From Thermohalobaculum sp039822785 (lineage in GTDB: Bacteria; Pseudomonadota; Alphaproteobacteria; Rhodobacterales; Rhodobacteraceae), in the NCBI GenBank assembly GCA_039822785.1, contig JBCBMO010000001.1:434001-498000 (forward strand): 64,000 nucleotides of DNA, given 5' to 3'. The notes beneath the pieces are model-generated. The model was not told where the DNA came from and made no database searches. It saw only the letters and a program-made list of their open reading frames with translations. Shown here piece after piece: positions 49,398-58,142 of this stretch. Both the position numbers and the translations under genes were made by a program. Numbering within the stretch: position 1 is the stretch's first letter; each line of letters opens with the position of its first letter.

Positions 49398-51131
49398 TCA
49401 GAGGTCGGCATAGACGTGGCGCTCGCCAGCTTGGCCGGGATGGGTCACGGCGCCGTCCTTGGTCGGGCCGACGAGCTGGGCGTACTTCCAGAGCGCGCCG
49501 GAGCCGTAGAGCGTCTCGCGCACGGGCTCGTCCTTCTTGGCCTTGGCCCGGTCCTTCAGCTCCTTGGCCGAGAGCTTGACCTTGAGCGTGCCCTTCTTGG
49601 CATCGATCTGGATCAGGTCGCCGTTCTCCAGCAGGCCGATCGGGCCACCCGCCGCCGCCTCCGGCCCCACATGGCCGATACAAAAGCCACGCGTCGCGCC
49701 GGAGAACCGGCCATCGGTGATGAGTGCCACCTTGCCGCCCATCCCCTGCCCCGACAGCGCGGCGGTCGTCGCCAGCATCTCCCGCATGCCCGGGCCACCG
49801 CGCGGCCCCTCGTTGCGGATGACGATGACCTCGCCTTCCTCGTACTCCCGGCGCTGGACGGCGGCGAAGGCCTCCTCCTCGCTCTCGAAGACCCGGGCCG
49901 GCCCCTCGAACTTGAGCTTCTTCATGCCGGCCACTTTCACGATCGCCCCCTCGGGCGCGAGGTTGCCCTTGAGGCCCACGACACCGCCCGTCGCGGTGAT
50001 CGGCGTCTCGATGGGGTGGATGACCTTGCCATCCGCCTCACCCGCGATGTTGTCGAGGTTCTCGCCCATGGTCCGGCCCGAGGCCGTCATGCAGTCGCGG
50101 TGCAGATAGCCGCCCTTCATGAGTTCCTTCATCACGACCATCACGCCGCCGGCCTCCCAGAGGTCCTTGGCCACGTACTGCCCGCCGGGCTTGAGGTCGA
50201 CGAAGTAGGGCGTCTCCTTGAAGATCTCGCAGACGTCGTCGAGGTCGAACTTGATCCCCGCCTCATGGGCGATGGCGGGCAGGTGCAGCCCCGCATTGGT
50301 CGAGCCACCGGTGCAGGCGACGACGCGGGCCGCGTTCTCCAGCGCCTCCCGGGTGACGATGTCCCGCGCGCGGATGCCGTGGGACAGCAGGTTCATGACC
50401 GCCCGGCCCGCTGCCTCCCCGTATTGATCGCGGCTCTCATAGGGCGCGGGCATCCCGGCGGAGTTCGGCAGCGCGAGCCCGATGGCCTCGGACACACAGG
50501 CCATGGTGTTCGCCGTGAACTGCCCGCCGCAGGCCCCGGCGGAGGGACAGGCCACCGCCTCCAGCTTCTCGAGCTCGCAGGTGGACAGGTTGCCGGCCTG
50601 GTGCTGGCCGACCGCCTCGAACACGTCCTGAACCGTCACGTCGCGGCCCTGGTGGCGCCCCGGCAGGATCGAGCCGCCGTAAAGGAAGACCGAGGGCACG
50701 TTCAGCCGCACCATGACCATCATCATGCCCGGCAGGCTCTTGTCGCAGCCCGCCAGCCCGACGATGGCGTCATAGGCATGGCCGCGCATGGTGAGTTCCA
50801 CGGTGTCGGCAATCGCCTCCCGGCTCGCCAGCGACGACCGCATGCCCTCATGCCCCATGGCGATGCCGTCGGTGACGGTGATGGTCGTGAATTCCCGCGG
50901 GGTGCCCTGGGCTTCCTTCACGCCCAGCTTCACCGCCTGTGCCTGACGGTTGAGGGCTATGTTGCAGGGCGCCGCCTCGTTCCAGCAGGTCGCCACACCG
51001 ACGAAGGGGCGGTGAATCTCGGTCTCCGTGAGACCCATGGCATAGAGGAAGGAGCGATGCGGCGCCCGCTCGGGCCCCTCGGTCACATGGCGGCTGACGA
51101 GCTTGCTCTTGTCGAACTGGCGGACGTCCAT
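49398..51131 (-). CDS. ilvD: Dihydroxy-acid dehydratase
   Basis: The 577-residue enzyme catalyses the third step of valine/isoleucine synthesis. Family signatures are present: VGVATCWNEAAPCN, LAGCDKSLPGMMMVM and ACPSAGACGGQFTANTM with the cluster-binding cysteines, and GRFSGATRGFCIGHV with the active-site serine. The three cysteine motifs indicate an iron-sulfur cluster enzyme. It is preceded by a 280-base gap shared with the divergent small genes at 51412. A lipoprotein gene follows 28 bases after its stop. Confidence 0.97.
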   Translation of the reverse strand: MDVRQFDKSKLVSRHVTEGPERAPHRSFLYAMGLTETEIHRPFVGVATCWNEAAPCNIALNRQAQAVKLGVKEAQGTPREFTTITVTDGIAMGHEGMRSSLASREAIADTVELTMRGHAYDAIVGLAGCDKSLPGMMMVMVRLNVPSVFLYGGSILPGRHQGRDVTVQDVFEAVGQHQAGNLSTCELEKLEAVACPSAGACGGQFTANTMACVSEAIGLALPNSAGMPAPYESRDQYGEAAGRAVMNLLSHGIRARDIVTREALENAARVVACTGGSTNAGLHLPAIAHEAGIKFDLDDVCEIFKETPYFVDLKPGGQYVAKDLWEAGGVMVVMKELMKGGYLHRDCMTASGRTMGENLDNIAGEADGKVIHPIETPITATGGVVGLKGNLAPEGAIVKVAGMKKLKFEGPARVFESEEEAFAAVQRREYEEGEVIVIRNEGPRGGPGMREMLATTAALSGQGMGGKVALITDGRFSGATRGFCIGHVGPEAAAGGPIGLLENGDLIQIDAKKGTLKVKLSAKELKDRAKAKKDEPVRETLYGSGALWKYAQLVGPTKDGAVTHPGQAGERHVYADL

Positions 51132-51350
51132 CGGTCGGTATCCTGGGCTGCTGTTAGGCTTTTGTTATCATCGGGCCGCGACCCTATCTCCGGCGGCCAG
51201 GATGCGCCAGCGCCGAAGTCACCGAGGCGTGAGAAGGCGCTGCGAAAAATTCGTTCGCGAGCGTTGTAATAAGGGACTGAATTATAACCGGCTGCTCTGA
51301 AACAACTTTGAGGGATTGCATACAACGTCGTGAACGATTTGACCTCGATC

Positions 51351-51367
51351 ATGGAAGACGTTTCCAT
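51351..51367. promoter_or_regulatory. Short palindrome before the small-gene pair (candidate operator)
   Basis: ATGGAA (51351-51356) and TTCCAT (51362-51367) form a 6-base inverted repeat around a five-base spacer, 44 bases before the first small gene. The position suits an operator or leader hairpin; no regulator is known. Confidence 0.3.
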
Positions 51368-51411
51368 CATGCGTCATGACGGGGCATGCTTAGCGAGAGT
51401 GGGATTTCGTC

Positions 51412-51612
51412 ATGGCCTATCACGCCAAAGATCGCCTCTTTACCGCCCCGCCTCCCGCCATACTCGGCGGGTTACTGGGGTGGATCGAGCGGCTGGAGCA
51501 GCGGGTGGCCCTCGGCCAGGCCGCCGCCAAGGCCTGGGAGCGGGACATCGAGTTGAGCCTGACACGGGAAGAACGCGCCGAGGATTTGCGACGACGCTTT
51601 TTCGGCATCTGA
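51412..51612 (+). CDS. Small protein of unknown function (66 residues)
   Basis: The reading frame has high GC at third positions like real genes here, and a purine-rich GAGAGTGGGA sequence lies near the ATG. The protein starts MAYHAKDRLFTAPPPAILGG and continues as one basic-acidic amphipathic helix to a final RRRFFGI. I recognise no family; it is roughly the size and charge pattern of DUF1127-like small proteins, but the signature is not there. It is followed by a second small gene 51 bases downstream on the same strand, and both face away from ilvD. Confidence 0.55.
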   Translation: MAYHAKDRLFTAPPPAILGGLLGWIERLEQRVALGQAAAKAWERDIELSLTREERAEDLRRRFFGI

Positions 51613-51663
51613 GCGCCGGACCCCGGTCAACGGGGCTGGCAGAGACTTAAGGGAGAAACGACC

Positions 51664-51855
51664 ATGTATCATCCGCACCATCCGGAGACACTGCGCGCGG
51701 ACGGCGAGCGACTGCAGCGCTATACCGCCATCGAACGCGCGCGCCTCGACGCCCTTGAGAGCGAGAACATCCGGGCGCTTGTCACCCGCCGGACCGGTGC
51801 GGGGCCCGCGCGCTCTGCCCGTTACGCGCAGATCGAGCGGGGCCACGAGGCGTAG
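51664..51855 (+). CDS. Small protein of unknown function (63 residues)
   Basis: A good ribosome binding site (AAGGGAGAAACGACC before the ATG) and biased third positions support this as a real gene. The protein begins MYHPHHPETLRADGERLQRY, histidine-rich at the start, then an alpha-helical stretch (ERARLDALESENIRALVTRR) and a short basic tail. No known domain was recognised. It lies after the 66-residue gene and converges on valS with nine bases between stops. The histidines at residues 3, 5 and 6 might bind metal, but this is speculation. Confidence 0.6.
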   Translation: MYHPHHPETLRADGERLQRYTAIERARLDALESENIRALVTRRTGAGPARSARYAQIERGHEA

Positions 51856-51864
51856 AGCACGCCG

Positions 51865-54798
51865 TCAGGAGAGCTTGTCGAGACGCTCCTTGGCCGCCAT
51901 CAGGCGGGAGCGCTCGGCCTCGGCGGTCGCAAGGCGGTCGCGCTGCTCGGCCACGACCTCCTCCGGCGCCTTAGCCAAGAACTTCTCGTTGGAGAGCTTG
52001 GCATTGAGGCCGCCCATCTCCTTGTCGAGCTTCCCGATCTCGCGGTCGAGGCGTCCCGTCTCGGCCGCGACGTCGATCACGCCGGCCAGCGGCAGGTTGA
52101 TCGCGCAATCCTCCATGGCGAAGGTCACGCAGCCCGCAGGTGCCTCCTCCGCCACCGCGACCTCCTTCAGCCGCGCCAGGCGCTGGATCAGGTCGGCATT
52201 GCGCAGCAGACGCATGGCAGTGGCGGGCGAATGGCCGGTCATCAAGAGCTCGATCTGAGCGCCCGCCGGCACGTTCATCTCGGCGCGGACGGAGCGCACG
52301 CCCTCGATCAGCTTGATCGTCCAGCCGATCTCCTCCTCCGCCGCGGGGTCAATCAGACCGCTGTCCAGCACCGGCCAGTCGGCATGGACGCACATGGTCG
52401 CCCGCCCGCCGATCTGCGTGCCGATCTCGGCCCAAAGCTCCTCGGTGATGAAGGGCATGATGGGGTGCAGCGCCACGATGATCCGGTCGAGCGCCCAGGC
52501 GGCGGTCGCCCGCGTCTCGGTCTTCGCCGCCCCGTCGTCGCCCTGTAGCAGCGGCTTGGCGAGTTCCACGTACCAGTCGCAAAAGGTCTTCCAGATGTGG
52601 TCGTAGAGGGCCGCGGCCGCATCGTTGAAGCGATAGGCCTCCAGCGCCTCATCGACGGCGGCGACCATGCGCACGGTCTCGCCCACGATCCAGCGGTTGA
52701 CCGGGCGCGTGGGGCTGGCGGGATCGAAGTCCGCGACCGGCCGACACTCGTTCATCTCGCAGAAGCGCGCGGCGTTCCACAGCTTGGTGCCGAAGTTGCG
52801 GTAGCCCTTGATCCGGTCGGTCGCGAGCGGGATATCCCGCCCCATCGCCGCCATCGAGGTCAGCGTAAAGCGCACGGCATCGGCCCCGTACTCATCGATC
52901 AGCTCGAGCGGATCGATGATGTTGCCGAGGGACTTCGACATCTTCTTCCCGTGCTCGTCGCGCACGATGGAGTTGATGTAGACGGTGTGAAACGGCACCT
53001 CGGGCTTGCCGTCCTCGTCGCGCATGACGTGCAGGCCCATCATCATCATCCGGGCAACCCAGAAGAAGATGATGTCGAACCCCGTCACCAGCACATCGGT
53101 CTTGTAGTAGCGCTTCAGCTCCGGCGTCTCCTCCGGCCAACCCAGCGTCGAAAACGGCCACAGCGCCGATGAGAACCAGGTGTCGAGGACGTCGGGATCG
53201 CGGTTAAGCGTCACGTTGGTGACCTGTCCCGCTCCGCCCTGGACAGCTGCATCAATCCCATAACTACCGACGCCTCGGAGGCCAGAGACGTCAACTCTAA
53301 CGTCGACGTTTGGCCCATAGTGCGCTTTGGCCAACGCAATCGCTTCAGCCTCGGAGCCAGCACAGAAAGGTCGCAGTCCTCGGACCTGGGCGTCGTCCTC
53401 CAAATAGCCACCCGTCGGCAGATCCGGGCCCCACCAAACGGGGATTTGGTGGCCCCACCAGAGTTGGCGGCTGATGCACCAGGGCTGGATGTTGTCGAGC
53501 CACTGGAAATAGGTCTTGTCCCAGGTCTCGGGGACGAACTTGGTCTCGCCCGAACGCACGGCCTCCAGCGCGGGCTTGGCCAGCGCGGCGGCGTCGCAGA
53601 ACCACTGATCGGTGAGGTACGGCTCGATCGCCACCTTCGAGCGGTCGCCGTGAGGCACCAGATGCGGGTTGTCCTCGACCCCGTCGAAGAGGCCCTGCAG
53701 CTCCAACAGTTCGACGATGCGCAGGCGCGCCTCGTAGCGGTCCTTGCCATCCAGCGCGAGGGCGTCGGGCTCGGGGTCCGCGTCGCGCAAAAACTCCTCG
53801 TTGCCGGCGAGGGACATCGCGGCCTTGGGCGTCATGACGTTGATGACGCGCAGATCGCAGCGCTTGCCGACCTCGAAATCGTTGAAGTCATGCGCGGGCG
53901 TGATCTTGACCGCGCCGGTCCCCTGCTCGGGGTCGGCATAGTCGTCCGCGACGATGGGGATGCGCCGGTTCACCAGCGGCAGGACGACATCCTTGCCGAT
54001 GAGGTGGGTGTACCGCGCGTCCTCGGGGTGCACGGCGACGCCGGTATCGCCCAGCATCGTCTCCGGCCGGGTGGTAGCGACCACGATGTAGTCGCGGGTC
54101 TCTTGGGCCGTCGGGGTGCCGTCCTCGTCCCAGGCAACCGGCGCCTCATAGGTCAGACCGTCGGCCAGCGGGTAGCGGAAGCGCCAGAGCTTGCCGCCGT
54201 CCTTGCGCGGGCGGATCTCGACCTGCTCGACCTCGAGGTCGGAGATCGCCGTCTCAAAATGCGGGTCCCAGTTCACCAGCCGCTTGTCACGGTAGATGAG
54301 ACCTTCATTGTAAAGCGTTACGAACGTTTCCAGAACTGCCTTCGACAGCCCCTCATCCATGGTGAAGCGGTTGCGTGACCAGTCGCAGGAGGCCCCCAGG
54401 CGCTTCAGCTGGCCGATGATCGTGCCGCCCGATTCCTCCTTCCACTGCCAGACCCGCTCAACGAAGGCCTCGCGGCCCATCTCGCGGCGGCTCTCATTGC
54501 CCTCGGCGGCCAACTTGCGCTCGACGACCATCTGCGTGGCGATACCGGCATGGTCCTGCCCCGGCTGCCACAGCACGTCGAAGCCGCGCATGCGGTGCCA
54601 GCGGCACAGGATGTCCTGCAGCGTGTTGTTGAGCGCATGGCCCATGTGCAGCGAGCCGGTGACGTTCGGCGGCGGGATCACGATGCAAAAGCTCTCGGCG
54701 CCCGGTTTCGCGTTCGCGCCCGCGCGGAAGGCACCTGCCTCCTCCCAGGCCTGGGCGATGCGCGCCTCGGCCGTGCTCGCGTCGAAGGTCTTTTCCAT
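51865..54798 (-). CDS. valS: Valyl-tRNA synthetase
   Basis: The 977-residue class I synthetase has the PPPNVTGSLHMGHALNNTL (HIGH-type) motif near residue 45, the CP1 editing domain, KKMSKSLGNII (KMSKS) near residue 590, the anticodon domain and a C-terminal coiled coil (LDREIGKLDKEMGGLNAKLS). Length is normal. A short stretch (53281-53340, 55% GC by count) is AT-richer than the rest. It is the last gene of the pcm-tolC-popZ-valS order that recurs in alphaproteobacteria, 74 bases after the popZ-like gene. Confidence 0.97.
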   Translation of the reverse strand: MEKTFDASTAEARIAQAWEEAGAFRAGANAKPGAESFCIVIPPPNVTGSLHMGHALNNTLQDILCRWHRMRGFDVLWQPGQDHAGIATQMVVERKLAAEGNESRREMGREAFVERVWQWKEESGGTIIGQLKRLGASCDWSRNRFTMDEGLSKAVLETFVTLYNEGLIYRDKRLVNWDPHFETAISDLEVEQVEIRPRKDGGKLWRFRYPLADGLTYEAPVAWDEDGTPTAQETRDYIVVATTRPETMLGDTGVAVHPEDARYTHLIGKDVVLPLVNRRIPIVADDYADPEQGTGAVKITPAHDFNDFEVGKRCDLRVINVMTPKAAMSLAGNEEFLRDADPEPDALALDGKDRYEARLRIVELLELQGLFDGVEDNPHLVPHGDRSKVAIEPYLTDQWFCDAAALAKPALEAVRSGETKFVPETWDKTYFQWLDNIQPWCISRQLWWGHQIPVWWGPDLPTGGYLEDDAQVRGLRPFCAGSEAEAIALAKAHYGPNVDVRVDVSGLRGVGSYGIDAAVQGGAGQVTNVTLNRDPDVLDTWFSSALWPFSTLGWPEETPELKRYYKTDVLVTGFDIIFFWVARMMMMGLHVMRDEDGKPEVPFHTVYINSIVRDEHGKKMSKSLGNIIDPLELIDEYGADAVRFTLTSMAAMGRDIPLATDRIKGYRNFGTKLWNAARFCEMNECRPVADFDPASPTRPVNRWIVGETVRMVAAVDEALEAYRFNDAAAALYDHIWKTFCDWYVELAKPLLQGDDGAAKTETRATAAWALDRIIVALHPIMPFITEELWAEIGTQIGGRATMCVHADWPVLDSGLIDPAAEEEIGWTIKLIEGVRSVRAEMNVPAGAQIELLMTGHSPATAMRLLRNADLIQRLARLKEVAVAEEAPAGCVTFAMEDCAINLPLAGVIDVAAETGRLDREIGKLDKEMGGLNAKLSNEKFLAKAPEEVVAEQRDRLATAEAERSRLMAAKERLDKLS

Positions 54799-54872
54799 GG
54801 GTCCGCCTGCCTGACGTCTGAAGGTTCGGCGGGCGTGATAGCCCTCGCACGGCTGCGGGGGAAGGGGCGCGG

Positions 54873-56006
54873 TCAGTCCTTCTGCGCGTCTTTCTCGGCC
54901 GCGCGCTCCTCCAGGATGCGGGTGACTTCGTCCTCGATCATGGCCTGGACGTTCTCGGAGATACTGCGCCCGAGGGCCCCCTCCATCAGCTCCTCGCGCA
55001 GGACCCGGCGGACCATGTCCTCGAGCAGCCCCTCGTCGATGACGACCGCACCCCCGCTCTCAGGCACGGCGGGAAGGGCGTCCGCCTGACCCACCGACAG
55101 GGTGTCCGCCGGGGTGAGCGCCATGGGCGCCTCTTCGGCCAGTACCTGCGCCGCGAGATCCGTGAGCAAGACTGGCTCATCGACAACTTCGGCGGGCGGC
55201 GGATCCTCGACGGGCGCCATAAGGTCGGCAGCGAGGGCCAGGGGCTCCTCCTCGGCCGGGACGGGATCAGGCTCGACCGCTGGTGGGGTCTCCAGCGACA
55301 CCTCGGCTGCGATCTCGGGTGCGTCCTCCACCACCGGATCCGGCGCGGCCTCAGCGGGCGGCGGGGTCGACGACTCGGGTGGCGGGGGGGCCGTCGTGTC
55401 GACCACGGCATCGGGGACGATGATCATATCGTCGTCCAGGTCCATCGGATCGAACACGGCATCTCCGGCCGGTGGGGTGCTCGGCGACGCGGCGGGCTTG
55501 AGGAAGCTCAGCGACGCCGCGAGCGGGTCGGGCGGCGTTGGGCGCGTTTCCGGCTCGGGCTCCGACAGCGCCTCCTCCTCGCGCGCGATCGCCTCGGCCC
55601 GCGCGGCCCGGGTGCGCCGGACACGGGGCGTCTTCGGCTTGGGCGGCGGCGCCGGGGCGGGCTCGACCGCAGGCTCAGGCGGGGCTAGCGGGGTCGCCTC
55701 GGCGGGCGGCGGCGCCTGTGCCTCGACGATGGGCTTAGGGGCAGGTTCTGGGACGGGTTTCGGCGGGGTGTCGACCGTGGGCGGCGCGGGAGCGGGCGCA
55801 TCCCCTGGGCCATCCGACAGTGCAGCGGCGGCCTCGGGTCCCGCAGGCGGGGCTTCGGCCTGCATCTGCGTCGGTGCATCCTGAGTGGCGGTGGGGGTGG
55901 GCCTGTCCTCTGCCCCGGGTCGGTTGCCGGCCTTGCCCGATTTCATGATCTTGCGGATCGACTTCAGCACCTGATCCGGCGCGGGCTGGTCCTGGTTGTC
56001 GCTCAC
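54873..56006 (-). CDS. PopZ-like (DUF2497) polar organising protein with expanded linker
   Basis: The 377-residue protein has three parts. The N-terminus (PDQVLKSIRKIMKSG, residues about 8-24) resembles the helix of Caulobacter PopZ that binds client proteins. Residues about 25-310 are an acidic linker dominated by proline, alanine and glutamate. The C-terminus (LLEDMVRRVLREELMEG, then VQAMIEDEVTRILEERAAEK) matches the PopZ oligomerisation helices. PopZ forms a condensate at the cell pole and anchors the centromere complex. Known PopZ has a linker of roughly 80-100 residues; this one is about three times longer. The tolC and valS neighbours on the same strand support the assignment. The symbol is withheld because the ends are short. 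Confidence 0.75.
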   Translation of the reverse strand: MSDNQDQPAPDQVLKSIRKIMKSGKAGNRPGAEDRPTPTATQDAPTQMQAEAPPAGPEAAAALSDGPGDAPAPAPPTVDTPPKPVPEPAPKPIVEAQAPPPAEATPLAPPEPAVEPAPAPPPKPKTPRVRRTRAARAEAIAREEEALSEPEPETRPTPPDPLAASLSFLKPAASPSTPPAGDAVFDPMDLDDDMIIVPDAVVDTTAPPPPESSTPPPAEAAPDPVVEDAPEIAAEVSLETPPAVEPDPVPAEEEPLALAADLMAPVEDPPPAEVVDEPVLLTDLAAQVLAEEAPMALTPADTLSVGQADALPAVPESGGAVVIDEGLLEDMVRRVLREELMEGALGRSISENVQAMIEDEVTRILEERAAEKDAQKD

Positions 56007-56086
56007 CCTGGTCCCCTCTCGGCCCCGGGCAGCCCCCTGCCCGCGGCCTGTCGCTCATCGCTGGCCTGACCGACGCGCTCCGGTCC

Positions 56087-57472
56087 TCAAGGACGCCACT
56101 GACGCGTCCAGACCGTATCCTCGCTGGGATCGAAACCGAACAGGCGCTGCTTCGCCGTCTCCACATAGGCCGCTTCGTCGACACCGTCGATCTGAAGGCC
56201 GAGGTGGTCGACGGTCATCATGCCGATGGCCGCCAGGATGGTGTAGGTCGCGACGATCTCGTCACGCTCCGCGTCGACCAGGTCGGTCTGGGCGTCCAGC
56301 ACGTCGGCCTCCGCGTCCAAGACATCCAGCGTGGTTCGCGCGCCGACCCGGGCCTCTTCGTTCACACCCTCGAATGCGAGCTGGGCTGCCTCGACCTCAA
56401 GGATACCGGCCTGAATGGATGCCTCGGCCACGCGCAGGTCGGCATAGGCCTGGGCCACTTCCTCGATCACAAAGCGCTCGGTGGTGGTCAGATCGGAGAT
56501 CGCGCGCTCCGCCCTCGCCTGCTGCTCGCGAATGGCGGCGTAGTTCCCGCCACCGGAGTAGAAGGGCAAGGTCAGGGTGACGCCGATCGACCCCTCGTCG
56601 CTATCGACCACATTGCTGCTGGTGGGGTTCAGCGTGTCGGTCCGGGAGGCCGAGGCGATCAGGTCGAGCTGCGGCAGCAGCGCGCCGATCGCAGAGCGCA
56701 CATCGAAGCCCGAGGCTTCCCGCTCCAGCCGCGCGGCGCGCAGCGAGGGGTCGCGGGTGAGCGCGATGGCAATGGCCTCCTCTACCGTCGCCGGAACCGC
56801 CGGCAGGGTCGTAGTCGACCGCAGATCCCCGGGCAGGACGCCCACCACACGCCGATACGTCTCCCGCGAGGCGACCAACGCACCGCGCGAGGCCGCGAGC
56901 GAGGAGCGCGACGAGGCGACGGAGGCGCGGGCCTGCTCAACGTCGGTACGCGTCACTTCGCCGACCTCGAAGCGCTCGCGGGCGGCGCGCAGCTGCTCAG
57001 ACAGCACCCGCAGGTTCTTGATGCCAAGCTCGACGAATTGCTGGTCGCGCAGCACGTCCTCATGGGCGGTCGCCGCGTCCAGCAGCACGTCCTGCTCCGC
57101 GTCCACCAGCAGCGCCTGCTGCGCCGTCGTTCGCGTATCGGCAGCGGAGATCGCGTTCTCGACCTGACCGCCCGAATAGAGCGACTGCGACAGGGTCAGC
57201 GCGAGCGAGGTCGGGAAGGTGACGTCGTTGAATTCATCGAAGGTAAGATCGATGCCGGCAGAGCCCGTGATCGTCGGGCGGTTGCCGGCGCGCGCCTGGG
57301 CGGCAAGCTCCGCCTGAATGCGCACGTCTGCCCGGGCACTGAGCAGTTCGGGGCTGTTGCGAAAGGCCGTCACGAGGGTGTCCGCCAGGCTCTGTGCAGA
57401 GGCGGCGGGTGCCACCAACAGCGCCGCGGCGGGCAGAGTCATCATCAACGCGGCGCGCGCGCTTTTGAACAT
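56087..57472 (-). CDS. tolC: TolC family outer membrane channel
   Basis: The 461-residue protein starts at the ATG complementary to 57470-57472 with a Sec signal (LMMTLPAAALLVAPAASAQS). Two internally repeated halves (outer membrane efflux domains) follow, with typical segments QSLYSGGQVENAI and LPFYSGGGNYAAI, and long coiled-coil helices. It forms the trimeric exit duct for type I secretion or efflux. The RTX protein at 2668-4212 is a conceivable substrate, though no direct link is shown. It lies between the popZ-like gene and pcm, an order common in alphaproteobacteria. Confidence 0.93.
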   Translation of the reverse strand: MFKSARAALMMTLPAAALLVAPAASAQSLADTLVTAFRNSPELLSARADVRIQAELAAQARAGNRPTITGSAGIDLTFDEFNDVTFPTSLALTLSQSLYSGGQVENAISAADTRTTAQQALLVDAEQDVLLDAATAHEDVLRDQQFVELGIKNLRVLSEQLRAARERFEVGEVTRTDVEQARASVASSRSSLAASRGALVASRETYRRVVGVLPGDLRSTTTLPAVPATVEEAIAIALTRDPSLRAARLEREASGFDVRSAIGALLPQLDLIASASRTDTLNPTSSNVVDSDEGSIGVTLTLPFYSGGGNYAAIREQQARAERAISDLTTTERFVIEEVAQAYADLRVAEASIQAGILEVEAAQLAFEGVNEEARVGARTTLDVLDAEADVLDAQTDLVDAERDEIVATYTILAAIGMMTVDHLGLQIDGVDEAAYVETAKQRLFGFDPSEDTVWTRQWRP

Positions 57473-57491
57473 CGTCACGGTTCCATCCCCC

Positions 57492-58142
57492 TTAGAATTC
57501 AAACTGCCGGGTCTTCTCGAAACCCGGTAGCAGCGGCGCATCCGCATCAAAGGCCCATTTCTCGGACACCGCATCGCCGGCGCGGGTCAGCACCCGGCAC
57601 TTGCCGAGCGGTCCGTCGCGGAAGATCGCCACCAGGCGCCCTCCGTCCTTGAGTTGCTTCACCAAACCATCTGGCAGCGCCTCTATGGCGCCGGCGATCA
57701 TGATCACGTCGAAGGGTCCGTGGGCGGGATCGCCCGCTGCCGCATCGCCGACCGAGACCGTGGCGTTGACGACCTCCAGCGTATCGAGCGCCGACTGCGC
57801 CGCCGAGGCGAGCGCCGGGTCCGGTTCGATCGCCACCACCGCCTCCGCCAGGCGCGCCATCAGGACGGTGCCGTAGCCCGTGCCGGGCGCCACATCGAGG
57901 ACCAGGTCTTCGGCGCCGATCCGCGCAGCCTCCAGCATCTTTGCCAGAGTGCGCGGTGTCGCCATAGCCCGGGTGTCGTTGAGCGGCACCTCGGTCTCCG
58001 CGTAGGCGATTTCGCGCTTGGCGCCGGGAACGAAGAGCTCGCGCGGAACGAGAGACATGGCTTCGATGATCCCGTAGCGGGTGACATCGGAGGGGCGCAC
58101 CTGAGTGTCGACCATCGCTTCGCGTGCCGCAGCATAATCCAT
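57492..58142 (-). CDS. pcm: Protein-L-isoaspartate O-methyltransferase family protein
   Basis: The 216-residue protein has the SAM-binding motif LVLDVAPGTGYGTVLMARL at about residues 76-94 and the family start AAREAMVDTQVRPSDVTRYGI. PCMT repairs isoaspartyl damage in proteins; the alphaproteobacterial short form next to tolC is usually annotated this way, but its activity has seldom been tested. The ATG at 58142 follows a 43-residue upstream frame that was rejected as non-family. It lies 19 bases before the tolC start, so the two are cotranscribed. Confidence 0.88.
   Translation of the reverse strand: MDYAAAREAMVDTQVRPSDVTRYGIIEAMSLVPRELFVPGAKREIAYAETEVPLNDTRAMATPRTLAKMLEAARIGAEDLVLDVAPGTGYGTVLMARLAEAVVAIEPDPALASAAQSALDTLEVVNATVSVGDAAAGDPAHGPFDVIMIAGAIEALPDGLVKQLKDGGRLVAIFRDGPLGKCRVLTRAGDAVSEKWAFDADAPLLPGFEKTRQFEF

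Noticed and set aside
49416..51269. 617-residue frame opposite ilvD
   Set aside because: Antisense shadow of ilvD; histidine/arginine-rich and without a ribosome binding site.
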